Of a DNA stretch of 64,000 bases, positions 52,170 through 61,110 are shown piece after piece. Position 1 is the stretch's first letter. Each line of letters begins with the position of its first letter. The DNA is from Deltaproteobacteria bacterium (lineage in GTDB: Bacteria > Myxococcota_A > UBA9160 > UBA4427), in assembly GCA_029261835.1 (NCBI GenBank), contig JAJDAO010000073.1:248001-312000 (forward strand), in the 5' to 3' direction. The translations under genes and the position numbers were made by a program. Below the pieces are notes generated by a model. The model was not told where the DNA came from and made no database searches. It saw only the letters and a program-made list of their open reading frames with translations.

Positions 52170-53642
52170 TCAGCGCACGGGGTTTCCGCTCGTGGCCCGG
52201 AGCGCGTGCTCGTAGAGCTTGACCGCGGCGTAGCGCAGTGGCTCATGGCCGACATAGGGCATCTGGTGACCGACGATGGGGAGACGCGTGATGGGCGGCC
52301 GCTCACCCGATACGAGTTCGGCGACGATCTTTCCGGCGAGCTGTGTCATCACCACGCCCTCTCCGTTGAACCCGGCGGCGTAGAACGTATTGTCCCCGCC
52401 GGCCAGGGCGCCTACGGAGGGCATGAAGTCTCGCGTGAAGCCCATCGTTCCGCCCCACGAATGGCTGAAGCGCAGGCCCTCGAGTTGCGGGAAGGTCACC
52501 AGCAGGCTGCGCTTGAGTCGCTCAATGGCGGGGGCGTAGTTTCCGCTGCTGGGCGAGCTGTCGTAGAAGTAGGGTGATGTCTCGCCGCCGAAGACGATGC
52601 GGTTGTCGGCGGTCAGACGCAGGTACATGAACTGGACCCGCAGATCAGCCAGCCCTTCGCGGCCGGCCCAGCCGATCGACTCCAGCTGGCTCGCGCTGAG
52701 GGGCTCACTCGCGACCACGTAGTTGCACAGTGGAATCAAGCGGTTCGTGAACAAGCCGAGCTGGGGTGCATAGCCATTGAGGGCGATCACGGCTTTGGCG
52801 GCGGCCAGCTCGCCGAATTCAGTCGTGATGTGCACCGGCGAGCCCGGCTCGATTCGCATCACCTTGGAGCGCTCGAAGACCTCCACGCCCAACTCCTCGA
52901 TGGCACGTTTCATACCGCGCGCCAGCTTGGCGGGATTCAGAATGGCGTGGTGCGGATCGCGCAGAGCCCCGAAGAAGCGTTCGGAGCGGAGCCGACTCCG
53001 CAGGTCGGCTGTGTCCAGCAGCTCCGTCTCGAGCCCCATGGCGTCGTAGCGGCTCTTCTGTGCCTCCAGGGCCGGGAGCTGCGACTCCTCGGTCGCCAGG
53101 TTCAGGCTGCCGTTGTGCTCGAGGTCGCAGTCCACGCCGTGTTCCCGCGCCAGGTTACGGATCTGCTCCACCCCCAGCAGCGTGGCGTCGTAGTAGGAGC
53201 GCGCCGCTTCCGGGCCATGCGCCTCGTAGATATTGCGCAGCCCCGGCATGCCGACGTCCGCGAAGCCGCCATTGCGCCCGCTGGCGCCGTATCCGCAGCA
53301 GGCGCCCTCCAGCAACACGATGCGCTTCTCCGGAAAGCGGCGGATCAGGTTGAACGCGGTCGACATGCCGGCGAAGCCACCACCAATGATCGCCACGTCG
53401 GCGCGCTGCCGCCCCTTGAGCGGCGCGTTGACTCGCTCTTGGTAGAGACCCGCCGACTCGAACCAGAAATTGTCGAGATAGTATTCGTAGAGCTGCTGCG
53501 GGCGGTGGGGGTCACTCTCGAACGTCCAGCGTGGCAGCGTGGTGGCGGCCCAGGCGCCGGCCCCACCGGCCGCGGCGCCCTTCAGGAAGCTGCGGCGGCT
53601 GAAGCGGCGTTGCTCGGCTGCGGGCGAGTCATCCGGTGCCAT
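52170..53642 (-). CDS. Tat-exported FAD-dependent oxidoreductase (DAO family)
   Basis: A 490-residue flavoprotein. The N-terminal Tat signal (FSRRSFLKGAAAGGAGAWAATTLP) predicts folded export. The dinucleotide-binding fold is VAIIGGGFAGMSTAFNLIRRFP, followed by CCGYGASGRNGGF, where FAD-linked D-amino-acid-oxidase-family proteins have their conserved Gly/Ser loop. A C-terminal GGTMGFTRDFMPSVGALAGGDNTFYAAGFNGEGV is typical of glycine/putrescine-oxidase-like members. The start chosen has AGAGGAG at good spacing, and an in-frame ATG seven codons earlier has none. Such enzymes oxidise amines or amino acids, and the substrate is unknown. It lies downstream of the minus-strand AttH-like gene. Confidence 0.87.
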   Translation of the reverse strand: MAPDDSPAAEQRRFSRRSFLKGAAAGGAGAWAATTLPRWTFESDPHRPQQLYEYYLDNFWFESAGLYQERVNAPLKGRQRADVAIIGGGFAGMSTAFNLIRRFPEKRIVLLEGACCGYGASGRNGGFADVGMPGLRNIYEAHGPEAARSYYDATLLGVEQIRNLAREHGVDCDLEHNGSLNLATEESQLPALEAQKSRYDAMGLETELLDTADLRSRLRSERFFGALRDPHHAILNPAKLARGMKRAIEELGVEVFERSKVMRIEPGSPVHITTEFGELAAAKAVIALNGYAPQLGLFTNRLIPLCNYVVASEPLSASQLESIGWAGREGLADLRVQFMYLRLTADNRIVFGGETSPYFYDSSPSSGNYAPAIERLKRSLLVTFPQLEGLRFSHSWGGTMGFTRDFMPSVGALAGGDNTFYAAGFNGEGVVMTQLAGKIVAELVSGERPPITRLPIVGHQMPYVGHEPLRYAAVKLYEHALRATSGNPVR

Positions 53643-53729
53643 CGCTGTCTCCTCTGCCGGCATTTCGTTTCGCGAGGCAGCGGTCCACGAGACGCCGCAT
53701 CCGATGCGGGCGATCCGCCCTGCCGCCGG

Positions 53730-54395
53730 TCAACGAGGCGAGAGCTTCCAGGAGCCGGAGCGGACGGCGGTCAGGCACGCGCTGGGCAGGAGCCGATCCC
53801 ATGGCTTGCTGCCGTCGTGCTGGCCGACACCCCACGAATGCTCGCGCAGCCCACTGCCCTCGATCGTTCGCTCGCGCTCGCCGATGCGCAGCGTGCCGCT
53901 GACGTGGGTTCGTTGCTTGTATCCGATTCGCGAATCGGAGGCGTCTGCACACGGGCTCGCCTTGGCGAACATGGGCCCCACGGCGTCGTGGAGAAGATCG
54001 AGCGCGATCTTCCTGCGAGGCCATCCGCGCAGCAGTTTGCTCGCACGCGACATCAGCCGGAGGCCGCCGAACGGCTGTGTGGAGCCTGCGTAGTAGCTGC
54101 GCAGGCGTTGACCGGGATGGATTACTTCAAAACGACAGCCGGCGGCATCGAAGGCCGCGTTGTCGCGGATCGGTGCCTGCTCGCAGGCGGTGAGCAGCCG
54201 GCCGTTCTCGAGACAGAGCGTGAGGGTCAGCTCCGCGTGGCCCCGGTTGGGCCAGTTGTGGAGGCGCAGAGAGCCGCAGAGAGAGCTGCGGCGGTCCGAA
54301 AAGTTGAAGCCCATGCTCTCGCTGAAGTCCGGCGAATCGTCGCACGCGTGGGTGTAGTCGTCCTCGGGTTTGAGATTCCCGATGATGCGTGCCAC
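53730..54395 (-). CDS. AttH/CrtC-like protein, minus-strand member of a divergent pair
   Basis: A 221-residue protein beginning at a GTG preceded by AAGGAGAGGCACCG. It opens with NLKPEDDYTHACDDSPDFSESMGFNFSDRR and later has SGLREHSWGVGQHD. Both blocks match the plus-strand gene at 54701 (DEWLHEYGADPACQESYYFNWADPERR and GQRDKSWGVRSWHS), so the two are diverged paralogues. The pattern resembles lipocalin-like AttH/CrtC-type proteins, which handle hydrophobic substrates, but I am not sure of the family. It appears shorter at the C-terminus than its partner. An upstream ATG is open in frame but would cover the repeat and palindrome in the intergenic region. Confidence 0.6.
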   Translation of the reverse strand: MARIIGNLKPEDDYTHACDDSPDFSESMGFNFSDRRSSLCGSLRLHNWPNRGHAELTLTLCLENGRLLTACEQAPIRDNAAFDAAGCRFEVIHPGQRLRSYYAGSTQPFGGLRLMSRASKLLRGWPRRKIALDLLHDAVGPMFAKASPCADASDSRIGYKQRTHVSGTLRIGERERTIEGSGLREHSWGVGQHDGSKPWDRLLPSACLTAVRSGSWKLSPR

Positions 54396-54410
54396 CGGTG
54401 CCTCTCCTTG

Positions 54411-54488
54411 TCGATCCCTGCTGGGTCCAATCGACTGTTGGGTCTGATCGACTGCTGGCTCTTGTCGATCGTTGGCCCTCATCGACCC
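54411..54488. repeat. Degenerate 17-bp tandem repeat
   Basis: The pattern ATCGACTG(C/T)TGG(G/C)TCTG recurs with TCGA cores at 54411, 54431, 54448, 54465 and 54482. The last four spacings are exactly 17 bases. It starts right after the start region of the minus-strand AttH-like gene and ends beside a large palindrome. Such direct repeats in a divergent promoter region could bind several regulator molecules. Confidence 0.6.
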
Positions 54489-54492
54489 ATAT

Positions 54493-54518
54493 GGCGCTGG
54501 ATCGGCCGATCCAGCGCC
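54493..54518. promoter_or_regulatory. Perfect 26-bp palindrome between divergent genes
   Basis: The half-site GGCGCTGGATCGG is followed immediately by its exact reverse complement, giving 26 bp of perfect dyad symmetry with no loop. It lies between the two divergent AttH-like genes, right beside the 17-bp direct repeats. The absence of a loop favours a protein-binding operator over a terminator. No regulator gene is next to it. Confidence 0.6.
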
Positions 54519-54700
54519 GCTGCGCCAACCCCGCGCGTCCCCAGCGGTGCTGTGCGCCACTCCGGCGTGAATGCTCCCACCGAGCGGTCGGCGGGGGTAT
54601 GACGGCGATCATATGCGCGGCGAGCCCCGGTTCGTGAGACTCGCCAACGCCGCCGCACCGGGTGCCGCCGCCGCGGCCGAGCGGCCACCCTGGAGGCCGG

Positions 54701-55654
54701 ATGATCGAGCCTAGGGACGAGTGGCTGCACGAGTACGGGGCCGATCCGGCCTGCCAGGAGAGCTACTACTTCAACTGGGCAGACCCCGAGCGGCGCGCGT
54801 TCACGCTGGCTCGCATCGGCTATCGCTTCAACGTGTCGAAGACCGATGGATTGGTGGTCTCCATGCGGGACGGCCGGCTCGAACTCTTCTACGGCCCGGC
54901 CAACCTGAACCACGAGGGGCCCTGTCACGACGAGGATCCCGCCCGCGGACTGCGGGCCCGCCGCTTCGTCGCCACCATGGAGCAGCCGCTGCGTCGCTGG
55001 CGGCTGCAGATCGAGGGCAGGCGCGGCATGGACGTCGTTTTCCACGCCCACACACCGGCGTTCGACTACCACGAGCACGGCGGCCGGCTGGCTTCGTCGA
55101 TGACGCGGGCGCACTTCGAGCAGTCCGGCAGCGTCAGCGGCTGGACGTGTTTTCAGGGCGAGCGCCACGAGATCTGCGCCTGGGGACAACGAGACAAGTC
55201 CTGGGGTGTGCGCAGCTGGCACAGTCTGGAGGGCTGGAACTGGATCTCGGGCCAGTTTGGAGCCGACCTCAGCTTCAACATCATGCAGACCATCGAGCGG
55301 GGGCAGCCGCTCGACAACGGCTTCGTCTTCCGCGACGGCGCCAATCACGCCATCGAGCGCGTTGCCATCGACTACCGCTGGGGGCGACACGCTCACCTGA
55401 TGCGCCAGGCAACGATCGAGATCCTCGAGCGCAGCGGCGCTCGACACCGGGTCGAAGCCACTGCGCTCGGGAGCTTTCCGATCCTGCGCGGCGGTGTGTG
55501 GATCGAAGAGACGCACGTGTGGCTGCGCTTGGAAGGGGCTGTGGGTGCCCGCGAGGGGCAGGGGGTGGTGGAGCACGTCTGGCGCCCGAGTCGGAGGCAG
55601 CTTCTGCGCCGCGCCGGCCGACTCCTGAGCGTCGCGCGAGTCCTGCGCCGATGA
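54701..55654 (+). CDS. AttH/CrtC-like protein, plus-strand member of a divergent pair
   Basis: A 317-residue soluble protein without signal peptide. It is rich in aromatic residues and beta-type stretches: YRFNVSKTDGLVVSMRDGRLELFYGPANLNHEGP, then WTCFQGERHEICAWGQRDKSWGVRSWHSLEGWNW, and a C-terminal IEETHVWLRLEGAV. The layout of two lipocalin-like halves suggests AttH/CrtC-like proteins, though the exact family is uncertain. TGGAGG precedes the ATG. Its stop overlaps the start of the dikinase gene by 4 bases (ATGA), so the two are translationally coupled and likely work together. Its diverged paralogue is on the other strand. Confidence 0.68.
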   Translation: MIEPRDEWLHEYGADPACQESYYFNWADPERRAFTLARIGYRFNVSKTDGLVVSMRDGRLELFYGPANLNHEGPCHDEDPARGLRARRFVATMEQPLRRWRLQIEGRRGMDVVFHAHTPAFDYHEHGGRLASSMTRAHFEQSGSVSGWTCFQGERHEICAWGQRDKSWGVRSWHSLEGWNWISGQFGADLSFNIMQTIERGQPLDNGFVFRDGANHAIERVAIDYRWGRHAHLMRQATIEILERSGARHRVEATALGSFPILRGGVWIEETHVWLRLEGAVGAREGQGVVEHVWRPSRRQLLRRAGRLLSVARVLRR

Positions 55655-58158
55655 TCGAGACGCTCTCACGCGACACCGCGCTCGAAATCGCCCGGCTCGG
55701 GGGCAAGGGATGTGGCCTGGTCCGGCTGATGCGGGCAGGCTTTCGGGTGCCGGAGACCTGGTATCTGCCCGCCGATCGCCAGGCGGATGCCGAGCGGCTG
55801 GCAGCGCGGCTCGAGGCGTTTGCCACGGACCAGCCCGAGATGTTCTTCGCGGTGCGCAGCTCGGCCAGCGAGGAAGATCGCAGCGACGCCTCCTTCGCCG
55901 GCATCTACACGAGTGTGCTGGGTGTCAGGGGGGGCGCTGCGCTGCGCCAGGCCGTGCGTCTCTGCGCGGAGTCGCTCCAGAGCCCCCAGGCTCGCGCCTA
56001 TTGCGAAGCGCAAGGTCTGCCGCGTGAGACCCGCATGGCCGTGCTGATCCAGCGAATGCTCGATCCGGAGGTGGCGGGCGTGCTCCTCACCGCCAACCCA
56101 CAGCGCGCCTTCGCGAACGAGATCGTGATCGAAGCCGCCTACGGGACCGGCGAGGGTGTGGCCTCTGGACGCGCCGACCCCGATCACCTCGTGCTGGATC
56201 GCCGCACCGGCGAGCTGCGCCAGCAACGCATTGGCGACAAGAAGATCGCACTGCACCACCGGACGGGGCCGCGGCCAAGCGAGGAGCCGGTGCCCGAGGC
56301 GGCGAGGGCGCGGCTCTGTCTGGACACGCGCGCTCGCCGCGAGCTATTTGAGCTCGCGGAGCGCGCTGCGAGCAGTCTCGGGCCACGCCTGGATCTCGAG
56401 TGGGCCTTCGAGCGCGGGGCGCTCTATCTGCTGCAGGTCCGCTCCATCACCGGGTTGGCGCCCGAGGAGCCGGCAGAGGTCTGGACCCGCCGCTTTGGTG
56501 ATGAATACATGGCGGACCCGACCACGCCGAGCGGCTCCAGCTTCCTCGTTCGTTGGATCCAAGATTACACGTTCAGCGATATCGCCCGGCGGCTCGGCCG
56601 TGACGACATGCTCTCGATGGAGCCGCTCCGCTGCTACAACGGCCACGTCTACCTGAGCGGACGCTACGCCCGGGCGATCGTGCGCGGCATTCCGCGGCGC
56701 GCGCGGGCAGTCGCACTGCGCGGCTGGTTTACACCGCTCTGGGATCGGCACGTCCAGGCAGAGCCGTTCTCTCCGCTACTTTTCTTGAAATCGATCGTGC
56801 TCTCGATACGCGACCCGCACGCTCCGATGTCGAAGAATCTGGCCTGCCTCGCCCGCCACGCCGAGCGAGTCATGGGCGAGGTCGCCCCCCGACTCGGGAG
56901 CGACTACACACGGCTTTCCGACGACGAGCTGGCGGCCGATCTCGTGGCTGCAGACGAGGTCGGCAGTCAACATTTCCGCGTGATCCGCTGGGGGATGGGG
57001 CAGCACGCACCGGCGCTCCACTTTGCGCTGCAGAGCCTGATTCGGCGTTGGCTCGCTGAGGACGGGTTGGCAGCGCTGTGTCAGCAGCTCCTCACCGGCT
57101 TGCCGCGTACGCGCACGGGTGAGATCAATCGCGACATCTGGCGCCTGGCCGAGAGCGCTCGGGCCGAGCCCGAGCTGATGGCGGGGCTGCGGGCGGAGGC
57201 GGGCGAGGCGGCTTTGCGCCGGGCGTCGTCGGGAGAGTCTTTCTGGCGTGCCTTCGACGGCTTTCTGGCGCGCCACGGCCACCGTGGCGCGACGCGCGAC
57301 GTGTCGCAGCCGCGTTGGCGTGAGGCGCCCGAGCTGGTGCTCGCCCTGGTGCGCGCCCAGCTCGCCGGCGAGGTGTCGCCGCCCGACCCGGAAGAGCTCG
57401 AGCGGGCCTCGCGGACCCGCCGCGAGCGTGTCGAGCGAGAGGTCATGGCGGCACTCGGTCGCACTCCGGCGGCCTGGCTGCGCCGGCGCATTCTGAGCTG
57501 GGTGTGTGAGAGAGCACGGGCCTTCGCTGTCTATCGTGAGGACCAGCGCTACTACCTCGACGTGATCCTGGCCCAGCTGCGCAATCTGCTGCTGGAGCAC
57601 GGGAGAAGGCTCGAGCGCGCCGGGCTGATCGGCGATCGGAGGCAGGTCTTCCTGCTCGAGGCCGACGAGCTGCGTGCGCTGTTCGCAGCGAGGCGCGGCT
57701 CCGACGCGCTGCGGCCTCGCCTTGTCGAGCGCGGCGCCCGCTACGAGAAGTGGCGGCATCGCTTGCCCGCGACCTTCCTCTTCGACGGCATCGAGACCGA
57801 GGGCGAGATCGTCGAGGGAGACCCGATACGCGGCGATGGTGCGTCGGCCGACGGTCTCGGCGCATCGCGTGGCCTGGCGGTCGGGCGCGCGCGGGTACTC
57901 GGGCGGGTTGCGGCACTCGGCGAGATCGAGCCCGGCGAGATCCTGGTCACGAAGAACATCGACCCCGGCTGGACGAGCATCTTTCCACTGCTCGGTGGAT
58001 TGATCAGCGAGACCGGCGGCCTGCTGAGCCATGGCGCGCTGCTCGCCCGCGAATACGGCATACCGGCCGTAATGGGGGTGCGGGCCGCCACATCGCGCTT
58101 CGAGACGGGCATGCGCTTGGCGATCGACGGTACTCGCGGAACCGTCGAGCCGCGCTAG
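55651..58158 (+). CDS. Phosphoenolpyruvate-synthase-like dikinase with rifampin-phosphotransferase layout
   Basis: An 835-residue enzyme. The N-terminal ATP-grasp part (about 1-275) has LGGKGCGLVRLMRAGF, FFAVRSSASEEDRSDASFAGIYTSVLGV, VAGVLLTANP and LEWAFERGALYLLQVRSITG. A helical middle region of about 400 residues follows. The C-terminal mobile phosphohistidine domain has ISETGGLLSHGALLAREYGIPAV with catalytic His794. The PEP/pyruvate TIM barrel of true PEP synthases is absent, so the layout is that of rifampin phosphotransferases: ATP gives AMP, phosphate and a phosphorylated acceptor. Sequence similarity in the middle part cannot be judged by eye, so the acceptor is unknown. It overlaps the AttH-like gene by 4 bases. 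The open frame extends far upstream in this frame but only as a shadow of that gene. Confidence 0.88.
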   Translation: MIETLSRDTALEIARLGGKGCGLVRLMRAGFRVPETWYLPADRQADAERLAARLEAFATDQPEMFFAVRSSASEEDRSDASFAGIYTSVLGVRGGAALRQAVRLCAESLQSPQARAYCEAQGLPRETRMAVLIQRMLDPEVAGVLLTANPQRAFANEIVIEAAYGTGEGVASGRADPDHLVLDRRTGELRQQRIGDKKIALHHRTGPRPSEEPVPEAARARLCLDTRARRELFELAERAASSLGPRLDLEWAFERGALYLLQVRSITGLAPEEPAEVWTRRFGDEYMADPTTPSGSSFLVRWIQDYTFSDIARRLGRDDMLSMEPLRCYNGHVYLSGRYARAIVRGIPRRARAVALRGWFTPLWDRHVQAEPFSPLLFLKSIVLSIRDPHAPMSKNLACLARHAERVMGEVAPRLGSDYTRLSDDELAADLVAADEVGSQHFRVIRWGMGQHAPALHFALQSLIRRWLAEDGLAALCQQLLTGLPRTRTGEINRDIWRLAESARAEPELMAGLRAEAGEAALRRASSGESFWRAFDGFLARHGHRGATRDVSQPRWREAPELVLALVRAQLAGEVSPPDPEELERASRTRRERVEREVMAALGRTPAAWLRRRILSWVCERARAFAVYREDQRYYLDVILAQLRNLLLEHGRRLERAGLIGDRRQVFLLEADELRALFAARRGSDALRPRLVERGARYEKWRHRLPATFLFDGIETEGEIVEGDPIRGDGASADGLGASRGLAVGRARVLGRVAALGEIEPGEILVTKNIDPGWTSIFPLLGGLISETGGLLSHGALLAREYGIPAVMGVRAATSRFETGMRLAIDGTRGTVEPR

Positions 58159-58181
58159 CGGGGAGGCCGGCGGGGGAGGTC

Positions 58182-58197
58182 TATGACCCGCGTCATA
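58182..58197. promoter_or_regulatory. Inverted repeat upstream of molybdoenzyme copy 2
   Basis: TATGAC-CCGC-GTCATA is a perfect 6-bp inverted repeat (ATGAC/GTCAT core) between the dikinase gene and the second molybdoenzyme gene, 56 bases before the latter's start. It could be an operator for the molybdoenzyme genes. Confidence 0.4.
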
Positions 58198-58252
58198 ACT
58201 GCTGACAGAGGCCCTGCGGATACTTGCGCGGAGCCCAGTTCCGGGAGGTTGC

Positions 58253-61090
58253 GTGCCGAATCTGAACCGCCGCGAGTTCCTGCAGGCCAGTGCAGCCACA
58301 GCGGCCGCGTTGGGGCTGACCCATCTGTCCTGGCTGAGCCCCTCTTCCGCGGCCGTCGCACAGGCGGCCGACTACCGTGATTGGCGTGATGTCTACCGCG
58401 CGCGCTGGCGCTGGGAGAAGGTCGTCCGCGGCAGCCATACCAACGCGAACTGCGTCTCGTCGTGCGCCTGGAACCTCTACGTGCGCGACGGCATCGTCTG
58501 GCGCGAGGAGCAGTCTTCGCCCTACGAGGCCTCCAACGACAGCGTTCCCGACTTCAATCCGCGTGGCTGCCAGAAGGGCGCGAGCTGCAGCGACATGATG
58601 CAGAGCGTCTCCCGGCTGCGTCACCCACTGCGGCGCGTCGGCAAACGCGGGGGCGGGCGCTGGAAGCGGATAAGCTGGGACGAGGCGCTGGACGAGATCG
58701 CGGTCGAGCTGGTGGATGTGCTGCAGCAGCGCGGCGGCGAGGGCGCAGTCTGCGAGCTGGGGCCGAATATTGATTTCGGTCCCAACTCGGCTGCGGCGAC
58801 ACGCTTCTTCGGGCAGATCGGCGTGCCGTTGACGGACTCGATGGCACAGATCGGCGATCTCGCGGTGGGGGGCACCATCACGCTCGGCACGCCGCATACG
58901 GACGGCAGCTCGGACGACTGGTTCCGCTCGGACTACGTCGTGATGTGGGCCTTCAACCCGATTGCGACACGCATTCCCGACGCCCACTTCATCACCGAGG
59001 CGCGCTATCGCGGCGCCCGGGTCGTCTGCGTTGCGCCAGACTACAGCCAGAGCTCGATCCACTCCGATCTCTGGCTGGGTGTGCGCCCGGGGGCGGATGC
59101 GGCGCTGGCGCTCGCGGCCTGTCAGGTGGTGGTCGAGGAGAACCTGCATCAGACCGATTACCTGCTCGAGCAGACCGATCTTCCCTTCTTGGTGCGCGGC
59201 GACGATGGTCGCTTCCTGCGTGAGTCAGACGTCGTGAAAGGGGGAAGCGAGGAGCGGTTCGCCATTTGGGATCAGGCTGGAGCGGCGCCGTTCTGGGCAC
59301 CCGGAACGGCGGGCAGCTCAGAGCGAACGCTGTCGTTGCCCGACGACGTTCGTCCTGCCCTCGAGACGGCGGCCGAAGTCGAGCTGCTCTCGGGCAAGCG
59401 CGTTGAGGTCCACACTGTCTTCTCGTTGGTGCGAGAACAGCTCGCCCGTTTCACACCGGAGAAGGCCGCGGGCATTACCGGGGTGGCGGCCGACACGATT
59501 CGCCGCTTCGCACGCGACTTTGCCAAGGCACGCGCAGCGCTGATTCTGTCGCAGTGGGGCATGTGCAAGAACTACCACTCCGACCTGATCCAGCGCTGCC
59601 AGATCCTGCTCGCCTCGCTGACGGGCAACCTCGGCCGGGTGGGGGGCGGCTGGCGCTCGGGTGCCTTCATCGCGCTGGACGGCTACGCGGTGGTGGGCAT
59701 GCAGCAGGGTCTCGGCATGCTGAGCCTGGCTTGGACGGCTGCGCGCTCGTTCATCGATCCCGAGAGTGTGCGGCACGAATTCGAGCAGCTCTTCATCCCG
59801 AGCACGATCTTCCATGCCGTGCACGGCGGCCTGGGGGAGGTCGAGGCGGCCGCGGCGCACGGCGATCCGGCGCTCCCGAACGGGGCCGCACCCTATCTCG
59901 AGAAGGCGCTTGCGGCTAATCACTTTCCAGTGTCTCCTCCGGTGGGGGCAGCGCCACCCGAGGTGATCTTCAGCATATGTGGCAATGTTCTGCGTCACAG
60001 CCGCATGGGGGTTCGCATACGCGACACGCTCTTTGCCAAGGCGCGTCTGCTGGTCGATATCAATTTTCGCCTGAACGAGACCGGTCGCAACTGCGACATC
60101 CTGCTGCCCTCGGCGGGCTGGTACGAGAAGATCGGCATCAAGTACATCGCCGCCTTCGTCCCGTACGTCACTCTCGCCGACAAGGCCGCAACGCCGCTCG
60201 GGCAGGCGAAGCCCGAATGGGAGATCTTCGCCCTGCTGGCCGAGCGTGTCGCCGCGGAGGCGCAGCGCCGCGGCATCGCTGAGACCGACGGCTTCCGCGG
60301 GCAGAAGTGCGACATCGGCACGCTGGGCCAACGCTTCACCGACGACGGTCGCTACGGGCCAGACGCACAGGAAGAGATCCTGAACTTCATCCTCACGCTC
60401 TCTGGAGCAAGCCGGGGAATCGGACTCGAGGATCTGCGTCGTGAGGGCGGCGCCATGCGCATCGAGAGTCTGGGGCCGTCCGGCGGTACCGCAGGCGTCT
60501 TCTCCGAGTACTCGAAGGACGAGCCGATCGTGCCGCTGCGTGACTTCGTGGAGAAGAAGGAGCCCTATCCCACACTCACGGGCCGACAGCAGTTCTATGT
60601 CGATCATCCCTGGTTTCTGGAGCTCGGCGAGGCTGTGCCGACCCACAAGGAGCCGCCTGCGGCCGGGGGCGCCCATCCCTATACCCTCACCGGCGGGCAC
60701 ACGCGCTGGAGTATCCACGCCATGTGGCGCGACCACGCATTGATGCTGCGGCTGCAGCGTGGCGAGCCGACCGTCTTCCTGAACCCGGCGGACTGCGCGG
60801 GCAAGGGCATTCGAGAGGATGACTGGGTGCGGATCTTCAACGACCTCGGCGCCTTCGAGGCCAGGGCGATGCTGACGGGTGCGATTCGTCCCGGGCAGGT
60901 GCACATTTATCACGCCTGGGAGCCCTTCCAGTTTCGCACGCATCTGAGCCACCAGGACATTGCACCGAGTCCACTCAAAGTGACGCAGCTCGTGGGGGAC
61001 TACGGGCACCTCAAGTGGGGCTACGCCCACTACGAGCCCAACCAAGTCGATCGCGATACGCGCGTCGACCTGGAGCGGCTACCGGGCTGA
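58253..61090 (+). CDS. Type II molybdopterin oxidoreductase catalytic subunit (steroid C25/ethylbenzene dehydrogenase-like), copy 2
   Basis: A 945-residue alpha subunit starting at a GTG with GGGAGG upstream. The Tat signal is NRREFLQASAATAAALGL. FS0 ligands are His62, Cys67, Cys71 and Cys106 (GSHTNANCVSSC, then PRGCQKGAS). The Mo ligand is expected to be Asp202 in AQIGDLAVGG. The conserved blocks PDAHFITEARYRGARVVCVAPDYSQS, FTPEKAAGITGVAADTIRRFARDFAKA and GGHTRWSIHAMWRDHALMLRLQRGEP are shared with copy 3. It probably hydroxylates a hydrocarbon position with water in the periplasm. No FeS beta or heme gamma subunit gene is seen inside the window. It is 20 bases from copy 3. Confidence 0.9.
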   Translation: MPNLNRREFLQASAATAAALGLTHLSWLSPSSAAVAQAADYRDWRDVYRARWRWEKVVRGSHTNANCVSSCAWNLYVRDGIVWREEQSSPYEASNDSVPDFNPRGCQKGASCSDMMQSVSRLRHPLRRVGKRGGGRWKRISWDEALDEIAVELVDVLQQRGGEGAVCELGPNIDFGPNSAAATRFFGQIGVPLTDSMAQIGDLAVGGTITLGTPHTDGSSDDWFRSDYVVMWAFNPIATRIPDAHFITEARYRGARVVCVAPDYSQSSIHSDLWLGVRPGADAALALAACQVVVEENLHQTDYLLEQTDLPFLVRGDDGRFLRESDVVKGGSEERFAIWDQAGAAPFWAPGTAGSSERTLSLPDDVRPALETAAEVELLSGKRVEVHTVFSLVREQLARFTPEKAAGITGVAADTIRRFARDFAKARAALILSQWGMCKNYHSDLIQRCQILLASLTGNLGRVGGGWRSGAFIALDGYAVVGMQQGLGMLSLAWTAARSFIDPESVRHEFEQLFIPSTIFHAVHGGLGEVEAAAAHGDPALPNGAAPYLEKALAANHFPVSPPVGAAPPEVIFSICGNVLRHSRMGVRIRDTLFAKARLLVDINFRLNETGRNCDILLPSAGWYEKIGIKYIAAFVPYVTLADKAATPLGQAKPEWEIFALLAERVAAEAQRRGIAETDGFRGQKCDIGTLGQRFTDDGRYGPDAQEEILNFILTLSGASRGIGLEDLRREGGAMRIESLGPSGGTAGVFSEYSKDEPIVPLRDFVEKKEPYPTLTGRQQFYVDHPWFLELGEAVPTHKEPPAAGGAHPYTLTGGHTRWSIHAMWRDHALMLRLQRGEPTVFLNPADCAGKGIREDDWVRIFNDLGAFEARAMLTGAIRPGQVHIYHAWEPFQFRTHLSHQDIAPSPLKVTQLVGDYGHLKWGYAHYEPNQVDRDTRVDLERLPG

Positions 61091-61110
61091 CGTGGTTGGG
61101 AGTTGCTGGC

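Noticed and set aside
54721..55650. In-frame extension of the dikinase gene far upstream
   Set aside because: This part is an out-of-frame reading of the AttH-like gene. The dikinase family begins at MIETLSRDTALEIARLGGKG, and the ATGA overlap gives a natural start.
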